64,000 nucleotides of DNA from an uncultured Opitutales bacterium (GCA_934613645.1 CAKTTC010000007.1:62001-126000); one strand, 5' to 3'. Positions 52,630 through 61,835 are shown, counted from the stretch's first letter. The notes: generated by a model from the sequence alone, not told the origin. Numbers and translations are program-made.

Positions 52630-53202
52630 ATGACTCTTTTAATTGATAATTACGATTCTTTCACATACAATCTGGTTGACTACGCCGAATCGCTCGGCGC
52701 GGACGTGAAGGTTGTCCGCAACGACGAAATGTCCGCCGAGGCCATGTTCGCGCTCAATCCCAAGTCGGTGATAATTTCCCCCGGGCCGAGCAATCCGCAA
52801 AACGCGGGCGTGTGCGTGGAGTTCATTCAGAAGTTCGCGGGCAAAGTTCCGATTTTCGGAGTGTGCTTGGGAATGCAGTCAATAGGCTACGCGTTCGGCG
52901 GCAAGATTGTTTCGGCAAAGCGCATAATGCACGGCAAGCTTTCCAAAATAACGCATACGGGCAAGGGCGTGTTCGAAAATATGCCGCCCGAAATGGAGGT
53001 TGTGCGCTACCACTCTCTGGCGGTAGACAGGGCTACGCTCCCCGACTGCCTCGAAATAACCGCGCTTGCCGACGACGGCGAAATCATGGGAATACGCCAC
53101 AAGGTTTTCGATGTCGAAGGCGTGCAGTTCCACCCCGAGTCGGTGCTAAGCTACGGCGGGAAACGGCTGATTGCAAACTTCCTCAAGAGGGCGGAAAAAT
53201 GA
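52630..53202 (+). CDS. trpG: Anthranilate synthase component II (glutamine amidotransferase)
   Basis: Supplies ammonia from Gln to TrpE. 190 residues, class I amidotransferase: LIDNYDSFTYNLVDY, SPGPSNPQNAG, nucleophile Cys in IFGVCLGMQSIGYAFGG, and His/Glu in VQFHPESVLS. Separate from trpD (not fused as in E. coli). Could also serve p-aminobenzoate synthesis if PabB lacks its own partner. Overlaps trpD by ATGA. Confidence 0.95.
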   Translation: MTLLIDNYDSFTYNLVDYAESLGADVKVVRNDEMSAEAMFALNPKSVIISPGPSNPQNAGVCVEFIQKFAGKVPIFGVCLGMQSIGYAFGGKIVSAKRIMHGKLSKITHTGKGVFENMPPEMEVVRYHSLAVDRATLPDCLEITALADDGEIMGIRHKVFDVEGVQFHPESVLSYGGKRLIANFLKRAEK

Positions 53203-54221
53203 ACAAAACTCTCGAAGCCCTGCGCATAGTCGCCGACGCAAAGCGCGATTTGAGTGTGAAGGAGTCAAGCGACGTTTTCGACGAAATCATGTCGGGCGCG
53301 GTCGATTCCGACATTCTCGCGGCGTTTCTTACCGCGCTTAAAATGAAGGGCGAATGCGTCAACGAAATTGTGGGCGCGGCAATAGCCATGCGCTCGAAGG
53401 CGTCGTTTATAAACTCTGGCGGAACGTCCCCCGTCGACACCTGCGGCACGGGCGGCGACGGTCTGAACACAATCAACATTTCCACCACGGCAGCGTTCAT
53501 CATAGCTGGCGCGGGGGTTGCGGTTGCAAAACACGGCAACAGGGCGGCGTCAAGCAAGAGCGGTTCGGCCGACGTTTTGGCGGCGTTGGGCTTCAATCTC
53601 GACGTCGAAAGCGCGGTAATGGAGCACTGCCTGCAGGAGTGCGGCATTGCCTTTTTGTTCGCGCCCAAAATGCACCCCGCAATGCGCTTTGCTGGCCCCG
53701 TCAGAAAAAAACTCGGCTTCAGGACAATCTTCAACGTGCTCGGGCCGCTGCTCAACCCCGCGGGAACGCGCGCGCAGATTGTAGGCGTGTTCGACACCTA
53801 CCACACGGAGGTTCTTGCAAACAGCCTGAAAATTTTGGGGTCGAAATCCGCAATGGTTTTCCACTCGGCGGACGGAATGGACGAAATTTCGCCGTGCACG
53901 CTCACGCGCATAAGCGAGCTTAAAAACGGGCGCGTTACCACGCGCGAATTCAACCCCTGCGACTACTTCGATACCGTCGAAAACTTCGACGCCCTGCGCG
54001 GCGGCGACGCCGCCTTCAACGCCTCGCGCACGCTCGACATTATCGAAAACCGCGACCGCTCTTCTGCCGCCGACGCGTGTTTGCTCAACGCCGCAGCGGG
54101 AATTTACGTCGGCGGAAAGGCGGCGGATTTCCCGTCGGCAATGGAGCTTGCGCGCGAATCGCTGCGCTCGGGCGCGGCGCGCGAAAAACTCGAACAACTC
54201 GTTGCATTTTCAAAAAAATGA
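53199..54221 (+). CDS. trpD: Anthranilate phosphoribosyltransferase
   Basis: Anthranilate + PRPP to PR-anthranilate. 340 residues. N-terminal helical domain, then the PRPP site VDTCGTGGDGLNTINISTTA, KHGNRAASSKSGSADVLAAL, FLFAPKMHPAMR and RTIFNVLGPLLNPAG. ATGA overlaps at both ends. Confidence 0.96.
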   Translation: MNKTLEALRIVADAKRDLSVKESSDVFDEIMSGAVDSDILAAFLTALKMKGECVNEIVGAAIAMRSKASFINSGGTSPVDTCGTGGDGLNTINISTTAAFIIAGAGVAVAKHGNRAASSKSGSADVLAALGFNLDVESAVMEHCLQECGIAFLFAPKMHPAMRFAGPVRKKLGFRTIFNVLGPLLNPAGTRAQIVGVFDTYHTEVLANSLKILGSKSAMVFHSADGMDEISPCTLTRISELKNGRVTTREFNPCDYFDTVENFDALRGGDAAFNASRTLDIIENRDRSSAADACLLNAAAGIYVGGKAADFPSAMELARESLRSGAAREKLEQLVAFSKK

Positions 54222-55003
54222 AACCCGATATTTTGCAGACAATACGCAATTCAAACGCCCTTCTTCTTGAGGCGCAGAAGCGCGCGCAGCCGTTCGACGA
54301 ACTGTTCGAAGCCGCCCGCCGCGCGCCCGCGCGGGCGTCGTTTAAAAACGCGCTCAAAAAAGACGGCGGCGTTGCGGTGATTGCAGAGCTTAAAAAGGCG
54401 TCGCCCTCGCGCGGGCTTATCCGCGCGGAATTCGACGTGCCCGCGCTTGCCTCTTCGCTCGAAAAGGCGGGGGCGTCGGCGATGTCGGTGCTCACCGAAC
54501 CCAAGTATTTTCTAGGGTCGGACGCCAATTTGGAGATTGCCGCGGGCATAGTCGAAATTCCGCTTTTGTATAAGAATTTCGTCTTCGACAAATACCAGAT
54601 TTGCAGGGCGAAAGTTTGCGGGGCGTCGGCGGTTTTGCTGATTGCGCGCATGCTTTCGGCGGAGGAGTTCGCCGAGCTTTCGGCATTCGCAAAAAGCCTG
54701 AACCTCGACGCGCTTTGCGAGGCTCACACAGCCGCCGAGGTCGATTTTCTCGCCTCGTCGGGCGCGGAGATAATAGGCGTGAACTGCCGCAACCTGAGTT
54801 CTTTCGAAACCGATTTCACCATTTCCGAACGCCTGCTTTCGCGCATTCCCGACGGCGTTGTGCGCGTTTCCGAAAGCGCGATAGACTCGCGCGATACGCT
54901 TTTGCGCGCACAGGCGGCGGGCGCGGACGCCGCTTTGATAGGCACTTCGCTTATGTCGGCGGAAAATCCCGCGCAAAAATTGGCGGAGCTTTTGGGCAAA
55001 TGA
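54218..55003 (+). CDS. trpC: Indole-3-glycerol-phosphate synthase
   Basis: Converts CdRP to indole-3-glycerol-P. 261 residues, TIM barrel: VIAELKKASPSRGLIRAEFD (catalytic Lys), SVLTEPKYFLGS, LYKNFVFDKYQI, IGVNCRNLSSFETD, and the phosphate site VSESAIDSRDT. Monofunctional (trpF separate). Coupled by ATGA on both sides. Confidence 0.96.
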   Translation: MKPDILQTIRNSNALLLEAQKRAQPFDELFEAARRAPARASFKNALKKDGGVAVIAELKKASPSRGLIRAEFDVPALASSLEKAGASAMSVLTEPKYFLGSDANLEIAAGIVEIPLLYKNFVFDKYQICRAKVCGASAVLLIARMLSAEEFAELSAFAKSLNLDALCEAHTAAEVDFLASSGAEIIGVNCRNLSSFETDFTISERLLSRIPDGVVRVSESAIDSRDTLLRAQAAGADAALIGTSLMSAENPAQKLAELLGK

Positions 55004-55611
55004 AAATCAAAATCTGCGGGATTACAAAACCTGAACAGGCGGCGGAAATCGACGCGCTGGGGGCGGCGTATGTCGGCGCGATTTTCGAACCTAAAAGCCC
55101 GCGCCGCGTAGATACCGCAACGGCGCGCGCCGTTTCCGACGCACTTTTGCACGCGCAGTGCGTGGGCGTGTTCGTCAGTCAGGACGCCGACTTCATAGTA
55201 GACGCGGTTAGCGCGGCAAAGCTCGGCGTGGTGCAAATTCACGCGCCGCGCGACGACGCCTTTGTCGACGAAATCCGCCGCCGCACAAACGCGGAAGTTT
55301 GGAGGACTGTTTGGCTCGATTCGGAGCAGTCGCTTGAAGCCGCGCTCAAATACAGTGCCGACAGGCTTGTCGTCGATTCGCGTTCGGCCTCGGCTGTCGG
55401 CGGAACGGGCATTTGCGCCGACTGGAACTTCGCCGCCGAACTCTCCGCCTCGCGCAGTGTCGTTCTTGCGGGGGGCATTTCGCCCGAAAACGCCGCGGCC
55501 GCTGCGGAGCGCGTAAAGCCGTTCTGCTTGGACGCAAATTCGAAATTGGAAATTTCGGCGGGCGTAAAAAATATGGAACTTGTAAAAAAACTTTTTGAAT
55601 TGAAATTATGA
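55000..55611 (+). CDS. trpF: Phosphoribosylanthranilate isomerase
   Basis: Isomerises PRA to CdRP. 203 residues, TIM barrel with catalytic Cys in KIKICGITKPEQA, GAIFEPKSPRRVD, VGVFVSQDA, VVQIHAP, and Asp in RLVVDSRSASAVGGTG; LAGGISPENAAAA binds phosphate. Ends ATGA into trpB. Confidence 0.94.
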   Translation: MKIKICGITKPEQAAEIDALGAAYVGAIFEPKSPRRVDTATARAVSDALLHAQCVGVFVSQDADFIVDAVSAAKLGVVQIHAPRDDAFVDEIRRRTNAEVWRTVWLDSEQSLEAALKYSADRLVVDSRSASAVGGTGICADWNFAAELSASRSVVLAGGISPENAAAAAERVKPFCLDANSKLEISAGVKNMELVKKLFELKL

Positions 55612-56810
55612 AAGACTACATAGATTACAAAACGGGAAAATTCGGCGAATTCGGCGGAATGTATATCGCCGAAACGCTCGTGCACGCGCTCAAAGACTTG
55701 GAGCGCGAGTTCTACGCGGCGGTGGAGGACGAATCGTTCAAGGCGGAGTATTTGTCGCTCATGAAAGAGTATGTGGGGCGTCCGTCGCCGCTATATTTTG
55801 CCAAGCGGCTCACCGAATACTGCGGCGGCGCGAAAATCTACCTCAAGCGCGAAGACCTCAACCACACTGGCGCGCACAAGGTAAACAACACAATCGGGCA
55901 GGCGTTGCTTGCGCGCAGAATGGGCAAGCGCAAGCTCATTGCCGAAACGGGCGCGGGCATGCACGGCGTTGCAACGGCAACCGTAGCCGCGCTTTTCGGA
56001 ATGGAATGCGACGTTTTTATGGGGGCGGAAGATGTCCGCCGCCAAGCGCAGAACGCAGCGCGCATAAAAATGCTGGGCGGCAACTTGGTGGCAGTTGAAA
56101 TCCCCGAGGGCGAGGCCACGCTCAAGGACGCAATGAACGAGGCTCTCAGAACGTGGGTTGCGCGCGTTGAGGACACTTTTTACGTCATCGGCACGGCGGC
56201 GGGCCCGCACCCGTATCCGCTAATGGTCAAGGAATTCCAGTCGATTATCGGCAGGGAGGCAAAACGCCAGTTCCTCGAAACCAACGGAAAACTTCCCGAC
56301 CAAATTGTGGCGTGTGTGGGTGGCGGCAGCAACGCAATCGGCATTTTCGCCCCGTTTATCGAAAACGACGAAGTCGCGCTTTTCGGCGCGGAGGCTGCGG
56401 GCGCGGGCGTAGAAACCGGAATGCACTCGGCGAGCCTTTGCGCGGGAACTGTAGGCGTTCTGCACGGCAACAAAACATACCTTTTGCAGGACGAACACGG
56501 ACAGATAAAAACTACGTTCTCGGTATCGGCGGGGCTTGACTACCCCGGAGTCGGGCCCGAACACGCCTATTTGCACGATTCGGGCAGGGCTACATACGTT
56601 CCGATAACCGACGAAGAGGCGGTCGACGCCTTCCAAAAACTCTGCCGTTTGGAGGGAATCATTCCCGCGCTCGAGTCTTCGCACGCTGTCGCGCTTGCAA
56701 TGAAAAACGCGCGCGGGCTTTCGCCCGACAAGTCTATTGTAGTCAGCCTCTCGGGGCGCGGCGACAAGGATATGCAATCGGTAATGGATTATTTAAAGGA
56801 TAGAAAATGA
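55608..56810 (+). CDS. trpB: Tryptophan synthase beta chain
   Basis: Joins indole and Ser; PLP enzyme. 400 residues, TrpB1 type. PLP Lys in NHTGAHKVNNTIGQALLARR, AETGAGMHGVATATVAALFG, phosphate loop CVGGGSNAIGIF, and GLDYPGVGPEHAYLHDSGR. Forms the alpha-beta complex with TrpA encoded next (ATGA overlap). Confidence 0.97.
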   Translation: MKDYIDYKTGKFGEFGGMYIAETLVHALKDLEREFYAAVEDESFKAEYLSLMKEYVGRPSPLYFAKRLTEYCGGAKIYLKREDLNHTGAHKVNNTIGQALLARRMGKRKLIAETGAGMHGVATATVAALFGMECDVFMGAEDVRRQAQNAARIKMLGGNLVAVEIPEGEATLKDAMNEALRTWVARVEDTFYVIGTAAGPHPYPLMVKEFQSIIGREAKRQFLETNGKLPDQIVACVGGGSNAIGIFAPFIENDEVALFGAEAAGAGVETGMHSASLCAGTVGVLHGNKTYLLQDEHGQIKTTFSVSAGLDYPGVGPEHAYLHDSGRATYVPITDEEAVDAFQKLCRLEGIIPALESSHAVALAMKNARGLSPDKSIVVSLSGRGDKDMQSVMDYLKDRK

Positions 56811-57607
56811 AAAAATTGTTCGAAGATTTGAAAAAACAAAACAGGGCGGCGTTGGCGATTTTCGTTTCGTGCGGCGACCCGTCGCTGGCTTTCACCGAAA
56901 AACTCGTCGAGCGCATTTGCGGCTCGGGCGCAGACATTGTGGAGCTGGGCGTGCCGTTTTCAGACCCCGTAGCCGACGGCAAGATAATTCAGGCGGCGGG
57001 CGGCAGGGCAATCAAGGGCGGCTGCACGCTCGACGGCGTTTTCAAAATGGTTGCGTCGCTGCGCGCCAAGGGCGTAGACAAGAAATTCGTGCTGTTTTCA
57101 TACTACAACCCGATTTTCAAATACGGCGTGGACGCCGCCGCAGAGGCCTCCGCCAAGGCGGGTATCGACGCGTGGTTGGTGGTCGACGTTCCGCTTGAAG
57201 AGTGCGCCGAAATCAAGCCCGCGCTTGATTCGCGCGGAATCGACCTCGTGCCTCTGGCAGCCCCCACAACGCCGCTTGAGCGCGTCCGCGAGATGTCGGA
57301 GAAGGGCAGCGGCTTCCTCTACTACATTTCGGTAGTCGGAATCACGGGCGCGCGCGACAGCCTTCCCTCGGGTTTGGCGGAACGCATCGACGCAGTCCGC
57401 GCAAATTCGCGCCTCCCCGTGGCGGTTGGCTTCGGCATTTCAAACGGTAAAATGGCGGCGGAAGTGGCAAAGTCGGCCGACGCGGTTGTGGTGGGCAGCC
57501 GCTTTGTGGACATCGCCCACAGGACGCTTGCCGAAAGCGGGGAAGCCGCCGCGCTCGACGCCGCCTCGGCGTTTGTCGCTGAGCTTGCGCAGTCGGTGGG
57601 CAGGTAG
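56807..57607 (+). CDS. trpA: Tryptophan synthase alpha chain
   Basis: Cleaves indole-3-glycerol-P to indole and GAP. 266 residues, TIM barrel. Catalytic Glu in DIVELGVPFSDPVADGKIIQ and Asp in WLVVDVPLEE; LVPLAAPTTPLERVREMSEK, ISVVGITGARDSLPSGL and PVAVGFGISNG follow the family. Last gene of the operon; terminator at 57631. Confidence 0.96.
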   Translation: MKKLFEDLKKQNRAALAIFVSCGDPSLAFTEKLVERICGSGADIVELGVPFSDPVADGKIIQAAGGRAIKGGCTLDGVFKMVASLRAKGVDKKFVLFSYYNPIFKYGVDAAAEASAKAGIDAWLVVDVPLEECAEIKPALDSRGIDLVPLAAPTTPLERVREMSEKGSGFLYYISVVGITGARDSLPSGLAERIDAVRANSRLPVAVGFGISNGKMAAEVAKSADAVVVGSRFVDIAHRTLAESGEAAALDAASAFVAELAQSVGR

Positions 57608-57630
57608 GCACTTTTACTCGGTTTTTGCAC

Positions 57631-57664
57631 AGTGCGGGCGCGTTTGCGTTCCGCACTTTTTTTT
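57631..57664 (+). terminator. Terminator of the trp operon
   Basis: AGTGCGG (57631-57637) pairs with CCGCACT (57651-57657), with an inner CGC/GCG helix, followed by TTTTTTTT. Confidence 0.88.
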
Positions 57665-57744
57665 GCGCGCATTCGGCAAAGTTTTTTGGAGGGCGGAGCA
57701 TTTAAAAATTGCAATATTTCGACAACTGCCTATGTTTGCCCGAA

Positions 57745-59628
57745 ATGAAATATCTTATAGTAGCGTTGGGTTGGACACTCTCGAAAACTCCGGATTTCGT
57801 AGTCCGCGGGTTGTGCGCGTTTGTGGTGGCGTTTATGCGCGTGTTTATGAATTCGCGTATGCGCATCGGGTATTCGAACCTGTCGCACTGCTTCCCCGAG
57901 ATGTCCGACGCCGAAATAAAGGCCGTCGGCGACGAGTCCGCCCGCAGAATGGTGGAAATGGCGTTGTTCGTGCTGGCGAATCCGTATATGAAAATGGAGA
58001 CGCTCAGGCAGCGTTTCTCGGTTGACGACTACCTCGTTTCGGAGTTCGAAAAAAACTCGAAAAACCCGTCGCCGATTGTGGTGCTTAGCCCGCACTTTTG
58101 CATGATGGAGGCTATAACGCTCATGCCCGCGCTTGTCGACAGCCCCGTACCGCGCATCGGCGTTTTCTACAGACCCTTCGCCGACAAGTCCATTGAAAGC
58201 TGGGTGAAAGAGTCGCGCCAACGCTGCGGGCTGACGCTGCTTTCGCGAAACGACGGCTCCAAAATCGCGCTCGACTTCCTCCGCGCAAACGGCTGCATAG
58301 CCGTTATGTTCGACCAAAACATGGGGCGTAGCGGCACTTACGGACTGCTTTTCGACCGCATTTGCAGCTCCACAAAACTTCCCCAAATTCTCGTCCAACA
58401 CAGCCGCGCAAAAGTCGCCGTAATATACGCAAAGCGCACTGGGCTGTGGCGCGCGAGGATTTTCGCCGAATGGCTCGACGTTTCCGACCCCGAAGACATC
58501 GCGCCAAAAATGAACGCGTGGCTGCAAAACAAACTTTCCTCCGACGCCGAAATCCGCAAAGACTGGCTCTGGGTGCACCACCGCTGGCCCAAGGGAATGG
58601 CTTTCGGGCTGTCGGCCGAGATGAAGAAAAGCCAGATTGAAAATTGCGTGCGCGAGGCCGGCGGCGAGCTAAGGCGCGTGAACAGAATTGCAATTACGCC
58701 GCCCGCGTCGCTGCGCGGAACGTTCGCGCTTGTGCCGCTGCTGCGCGCGCTGCGCAAAAGCCGCCCCGACGCCTCCGTAAGCGTTGTTTGCGAACGCCGC
58801 TTTTACGAAGTGCTTTCGGCTTTCGATTTCGCCGACGAAATTTTGTGCGCCCCGAACTGCTCCGAAAAGCTCGCGCGCCTGTCGTTTTTCGCCACCCTGC
58901 GCAGGCGGTATTTCGACACCCACGCCGTGATTGAAGACACCTTTTTGGCCGACGCGGAATCGCGCATTTTGGACGCCATTGAAAATATTGCGTTGCAATC
59001 GACCGCGCGCAAACGCCGCTTCTTCAAAAAGGTTTTCAGTGCAGACTACGCCTCCGAGGCGGAGGGGCTCTCGCAGTATTACGAACGCTTTTTCAGGGCT
59101 TTCGGGCTTTCGGCAGAGGCGGATTTTTCGCCGCTTAAAAAACTTCCCTCGCCCGAGGGAAAAACAAACATCGCAATTGTCTGCGGCGGCAGGGGCAACC
59201 ACGCGCTGAGCGCGCAAAAGTGGGGCGAGATAATAAAGTCGCTCGACAAGAAGCTTGACGACGCCAAGTTTGTAGTTTTGGGCGACGACATCGACACCCA
59301 GACGGCGTTCGAAATCACGCGTACCGCCGAATACGCCGACATTCGCTCTTTGGCGGGGCGTCTAACCGACTCCGAATTGATGGAAAAATTCGCCGACATC
59401 AACGTTGTTGTTGGCACCGACTGCCGCCTCACGCACATTGCAAACGCGCTCGGCAAGCCTGTGGTGGCGGTATACGGGCAGACAAATCCCGTCCGCAACG
59501 GCCTTGTTTCCGACGCCCCAAAAGCTGTCGTGCGCCCGCGCAATTCGCCGCCGCAAGGGGGCGTTCCCGTGGAGAATATCGACGTTTCCGACGTTGTTTC
59601 TGAAGTGTTAATTTTAATGAAGGAATAA
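57745..59628 (+). CDS. Fusion of an LpxL-type lipid A acyltransferase and a GT9 (heptosyltransferase-like) glycosyltransferase
   Basis: 627 residues. Residues 1-295: lysophospholipid/lipid A late acyltransferase with one N-terminal hydrophobic segment and the HX4E catalytic pair His117/Glu122 (SPHFCMME), then IAVMFDQNMGR and WLWVHHRWPKG, all typical of LpxL/HtrB. Residues 300-627: GT-B fold of family 9, with AIVCGGRGNHALSAQKWGEI and the sugar-nucleotide site VVGTDCRLTHIANALGKPVV followed by QTNPVRNG. So one chain carries enzymes for adjacent steps of lipopolysaccharide making. Start 57745 (MKYLIVALG). purT follows after 2 bases. Confidence 0.9.
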   Translation: MKYLIVALGWTLSKTPDFVVRGLCAFVVAFMRVFMNSRMRIGYSNLSHCFPEMSDAEIKAVGDESARRMVEMALFVLANPYMKMETLRQRFSVDDYLVSEFEKNSKNPSPIVVLSPHFCMMEAITLMPALVDSPVPRIGVFYRPFADKSIESWVKESRQRCGLTLLSRNDGSKIALDFLRANGCIAVMFDQNMGRSGTYGLLFDRICSSTKLPQILVQHSRAKVAVIYAKRTGLWRARIFAEWLDVSDPEDIAPKMNAWLQNKLSSDAEIRKDWLWVHHRWPKGMAFGLSAEMKKSQIENCVREAGGELRRVNRIAITPPASLRGTFALVPLLRALRKSRPDASVSVVCERRFYEVLSAFDFADEILCAPNCSEKLARLSFFATLRRRYFDTHAVIEDTFLADAESRILDAIENIALQSTARKRRFFKKVFSADYASEAEGLSQYYERFFRAFGLSAEADFSPLKKLPSPEGKTNIAIVCGGRGNHALSAQKWGEIIKSLDKKLDDAKFVVLGDDIDTQTAFEITRTAEYADIRSLAGRLTDSELMEKFADINVVVGTDCRLTHIANALGKPVVAVYGQTNPVRNGLVSDAPKAVVRPRNSPPQGGVPVENIDVSDVVSEVLILMKE

Positions 59629-59630
59629 TT

Positions 59631-60815
59631 ATGACAAATATAGGAACTGTTTTTAAAACGAACGCCACGAAAGCAATGCTGCTCGGCAGCGGCGAGCTTG
59701 GCAGGGAAGTGGTCATTGAGCTGAAACGCCTCGGGCTTGAGGTTGTGGCGGTCGACAAATACGCCGACGCGCCCGCAATGCAGGTCGCCGACAGAAGCTA
59801 CGTTATTTCAATGCTCGACGCCGACGCCCTCGAAAGCGTTGTTCGCAAGGAAAAGCCCGATTTCATCGTGCCCGAGGTGGAGGCAATAGCCACGAAGAAA
59901 TTGCTGGAGCTTGAAAAGGACGGCTTCAAAGTTGTGCCCACAGCAAACGCCGTAAATTTCACAATGAACCGCGAGGGAATCAGAACTCTCGCCGCCGAAA
60001 AGCTCGGTATGAAAACGTCGAGCTACGCGTTTGCGGAAAGCTTCGAAGAGTTCGAGCGGAAGGTCGCGCAAATCGGAATGCCGTGCGTTGTAAAGCCCGT
60101 TATGAGCTCTTCGGGGCACGGGCAGAGCGTCGTGAAATCGGCAGCCGACATCAAGACTGCGTGGGATTATTCCCAGTCGGGCGGCCGCGCGGGCAGGGGC
60201 AAAGTCATCATCGAAGGCTTTGTCGATTTCGACTACGAAATCACGCTGCTTACGGTGCGCCACAGCGGCGGAACGTCGTTCTGCCAGCCCATCGGTCACC
60301 AGCAGGTTGACGGCGATTACCGCAGAAGTTGGCAGCCGCACCCGATGAGCCAAAAGGCTTTGGCGCGCGCCAAAGAATACGCCAAGCTCATCACCGACGC
60401 GCTCGGCGGCTACGGAATTTTCGGCGTGGAAATGTTCGTCAAAGGCGACGACGTTTTGTTCAGCGAAGTTTCGCCGCGCCCGCACGATACGGGAATGGTC
60501 ACGATGATTTCGCAAAATTTGTCGCAGTTCGCGCTTCACGCCCGCGCCATTTTGGGAATTCCGATTGCGGAAATCGAGCAGTTCTCTCCCGCGGCAAGCA
60601 GGGCGGTTGTTGTAGAGGGCAATTCCAAGGAGCTTGAATACTGCAATATCGACAAAGTTCTTTCGCGCCCTAAAACCGATATGCGCATTTTCTCCAAGCC
60701 CTGCGTTGAGGGGCACCGACGTATGGCGGTTCTGCTTGCGCGCGCAAACAGTGTAGAAGAGGCCGACAAAACAACTGCCGAAATGCTCGCCGACTTGGAC
60801 GTGAAACTGAAGTAG
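59631..60815 (+). CDS. purT: Formate-dependent phosphoribosylglycinamide formyltransferase
   Basis: GAR + formate + ATP to FGAR, the folate-free version of the PurN step. 394 residues, ATP-grasp fold: MLLGSGELGREVVIELKRLG, VPEVEAIAT, KPVMSSSGHGQSVV, GHQQVDGDYRRSWQPHPMS, FSEVSPRPHDTGMVTMIS. The purU product at 12728 can feed it formate. Likely cotranscribed with the LpxL-GT9 gene. Confidence 0.96.
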   Translation: MTNIGTVFKTNATKAMLLGSGELGREVVIELKRLGLEVVAVDKYADAPAMQVADRSYVISMLDADALESVVRKEKPDFIVPEVEAIATKKLLELEKDGFKVVPTANAVNFTMNREGIRTLAAEKLGMKTSSYAFAESFEEFERKVAQIGMPCVVKPVMSSSGHGQSVVKSAADIKTAWDYSQSGGRAGRGKVIIEGFVDFDYEITLLTVRHSGGTSFCQPIGHQQVDGDYRRSWQPHPMSQKALARAKEYAKLITDALGGYGIFGVEMFVKGDDVLFSEVSPRPHDTGMVTMISQNLSQFALHARAILGIPIAEIEQFSPAASRAVVVEGNSKELEYCNIDKVLSRPKTDMRIFSKPCVEGHRRMAVLLARANSVEEADKTTAEMLADLDVKLK

Positions 60816-60983
60816 CTTCGGCGGCGCGAGCTACTTGAACTGATTGGGCGGCGTGTGCGGCGTGGACTACCTTGGACTACATGAGCGCCTTGGGCGGTGT
60901 GCACTACTTTGGTTGCTTGGTCTCTTTGGGTGCTCCGCAAAGTGACGGCGCGCAAAACAAAAGCGAAAATAAAGCGCGAGAAC
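60816..60983. other. Spacer with an imperfect direct repeat
   Basis: TTGGGCGG(C/T)GTGTGC...CTAC(C/T)TTGG occurs twice (about 60844-60874 and 60890-60912), with further CTAC/TTGG words around. No convincing gene; a 60-codon frame at 60872 has no coding character. Confidence 0.4.
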
Positions 60984-61017
60984 TTGCGATTCCTTTCGGG
61001 GAGTCGCAAATTTTTTT
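60984..61017 (+). terminator. Intrinsic terminator after purT
   Basis: TTGCGATTCC pairs with GGAGTCGCAA (one G-U), then TTTTTTT. Confidence 0.82.
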
Positions 61018-61082
61018 CGTCATATCCATTTTTCGATTGACTAACAGACAATAGTGTTTGAATATACGCCCTAATACTCAAG

Positions 61083-61164
61083 GCTCAAGTGGTGAAATTG
61101 GTAGACACGTACGATTCAGGTTCGTATGCTTCACGGCATAAGGGTTCGAGTCCCTTCTTGAGCA
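61083..61164 (+). tRNA. tRNA-Leu (anticodon CAG)
   Basis: Acceptor GCTCAAG pairs with CTTGAGC. D arm GTGAAATTGGTAGACAC, anticodon stem TACGA/TCGTA with loop TTCAGGT (CAG), a variable arm longer than in class I tRNAs (ATGCTTCACGGCAT), T arm GGGTTCGAGTCCC. Discriminator A at 61164; CCA is not encoded. An upstream TTGACT box (61037) may be its promoter. Confidence 0.95.
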
Positions 61165-61172
61165 TTACTTTA

Positions 61173-61210
61173 AAGCCCGTTTCCTCTCTGAGGTTGCGGG
61201 CTTCTTTGTT
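61173..61210 (+). terminator. Probable terminator of the tRNA-Leu gene
   Basis: AAGCCCG pairs with CGGGCTT, and CCTC pairs with GAGG inside; a short weak T-rich tail (CTTTGTT) follows. Confidence 0.5.
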
Positions 61211-61245
61211 CAATACATACTGATAACCCCCTACAAAGGAGCACA

Positions 61246-61719
61246 ATGCAGGCAAGAATGTTGAATCATCAAATGGGCGCGGAAGACATTGAACGCCTTC
61301 TGGCGCGCGTAAAGGTGGGCACTTTGGCAACTGTCAATTCCGACGGAACACCATACATAACACCGATTCACTTTGTCCGCAAAGACGGCGCGGTTTATTT
61401 TCACGGACTCCCCGCAGGTCAAAAAATCGCAAACTTGAAGGCAAATCCCAGCGTATGCTTTAACGTTTACGAAATGGACAGGCTTTTGTTCGACCCCGAG
61501 CAAAAACCCTGCGAAACCAATACAAAATACGAAAGTATAACAATGCAGGGTAGGGTGAATTTTGTTCAAGACTTGGACAAAAAGCGCGAAATTCTCGGCG
61601 CGATTGTGTGCAAATACACTCCGCAACTTGCGGGGCGCGAGTTCCCCATGAATATGCTGAAGGGCACGGCGGTTTTGGAAATCGTTCCGCAGCAAATTAC
61701 GGGAAAGTATTTTTGCTAA
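61246..61719 (+). CDS. Pyridoxamine 5'-phosphate oxidase-fold flavoprotein
   Basis: 157 residues, split beta-barrel. RVKVGTLATVNSDGTPYITP, HFVRKDGAVYFHGLPAGQK, NPSVCFNVYEMDRL and ITMQGRVNFVQD follow NimA-like PPOX proteins, which bind FMN or F420/heme and whose substrates are mostly unknown. Ribosome binding site AAAGGAG 4 bases before the ATG. Monocistronic. Confidence 0.88.
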   Translation: MQARMLNHQMGAEDIERLLARVKVGTLATVNSDGTPYITPIHFVRKDGAVYFHGLPAGQKIANLKANPSVCFNVYEMDRLLFDPEQKPCETNTKYESITMQGRVNFVQDLDKKREILGAIVCKYTPQLAGREFPMNMLKGTAVLEIVPQQITGKYFC

Positions 61720-61835
61720 TCAACTTTTCGCTCACAAAAAACCTTTGCGAATTACGAAAGCCGACTTTGCGGAATTTTTTTCGTCGGCATTCGAAATTCG
61801 GAAATGCGGCGAGGCTTGCGGGGAAGTTTTGTTGC

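Noticed and set aside
60872..61054. 60-codon frame between purT and tRNA-Leu
   Set aside because: It overlaps the terminator at 60984-61017 and arises from the imperfect direct repeat; unlike the ORF at 61893 it has no ribosome binding site or promoter of its own.
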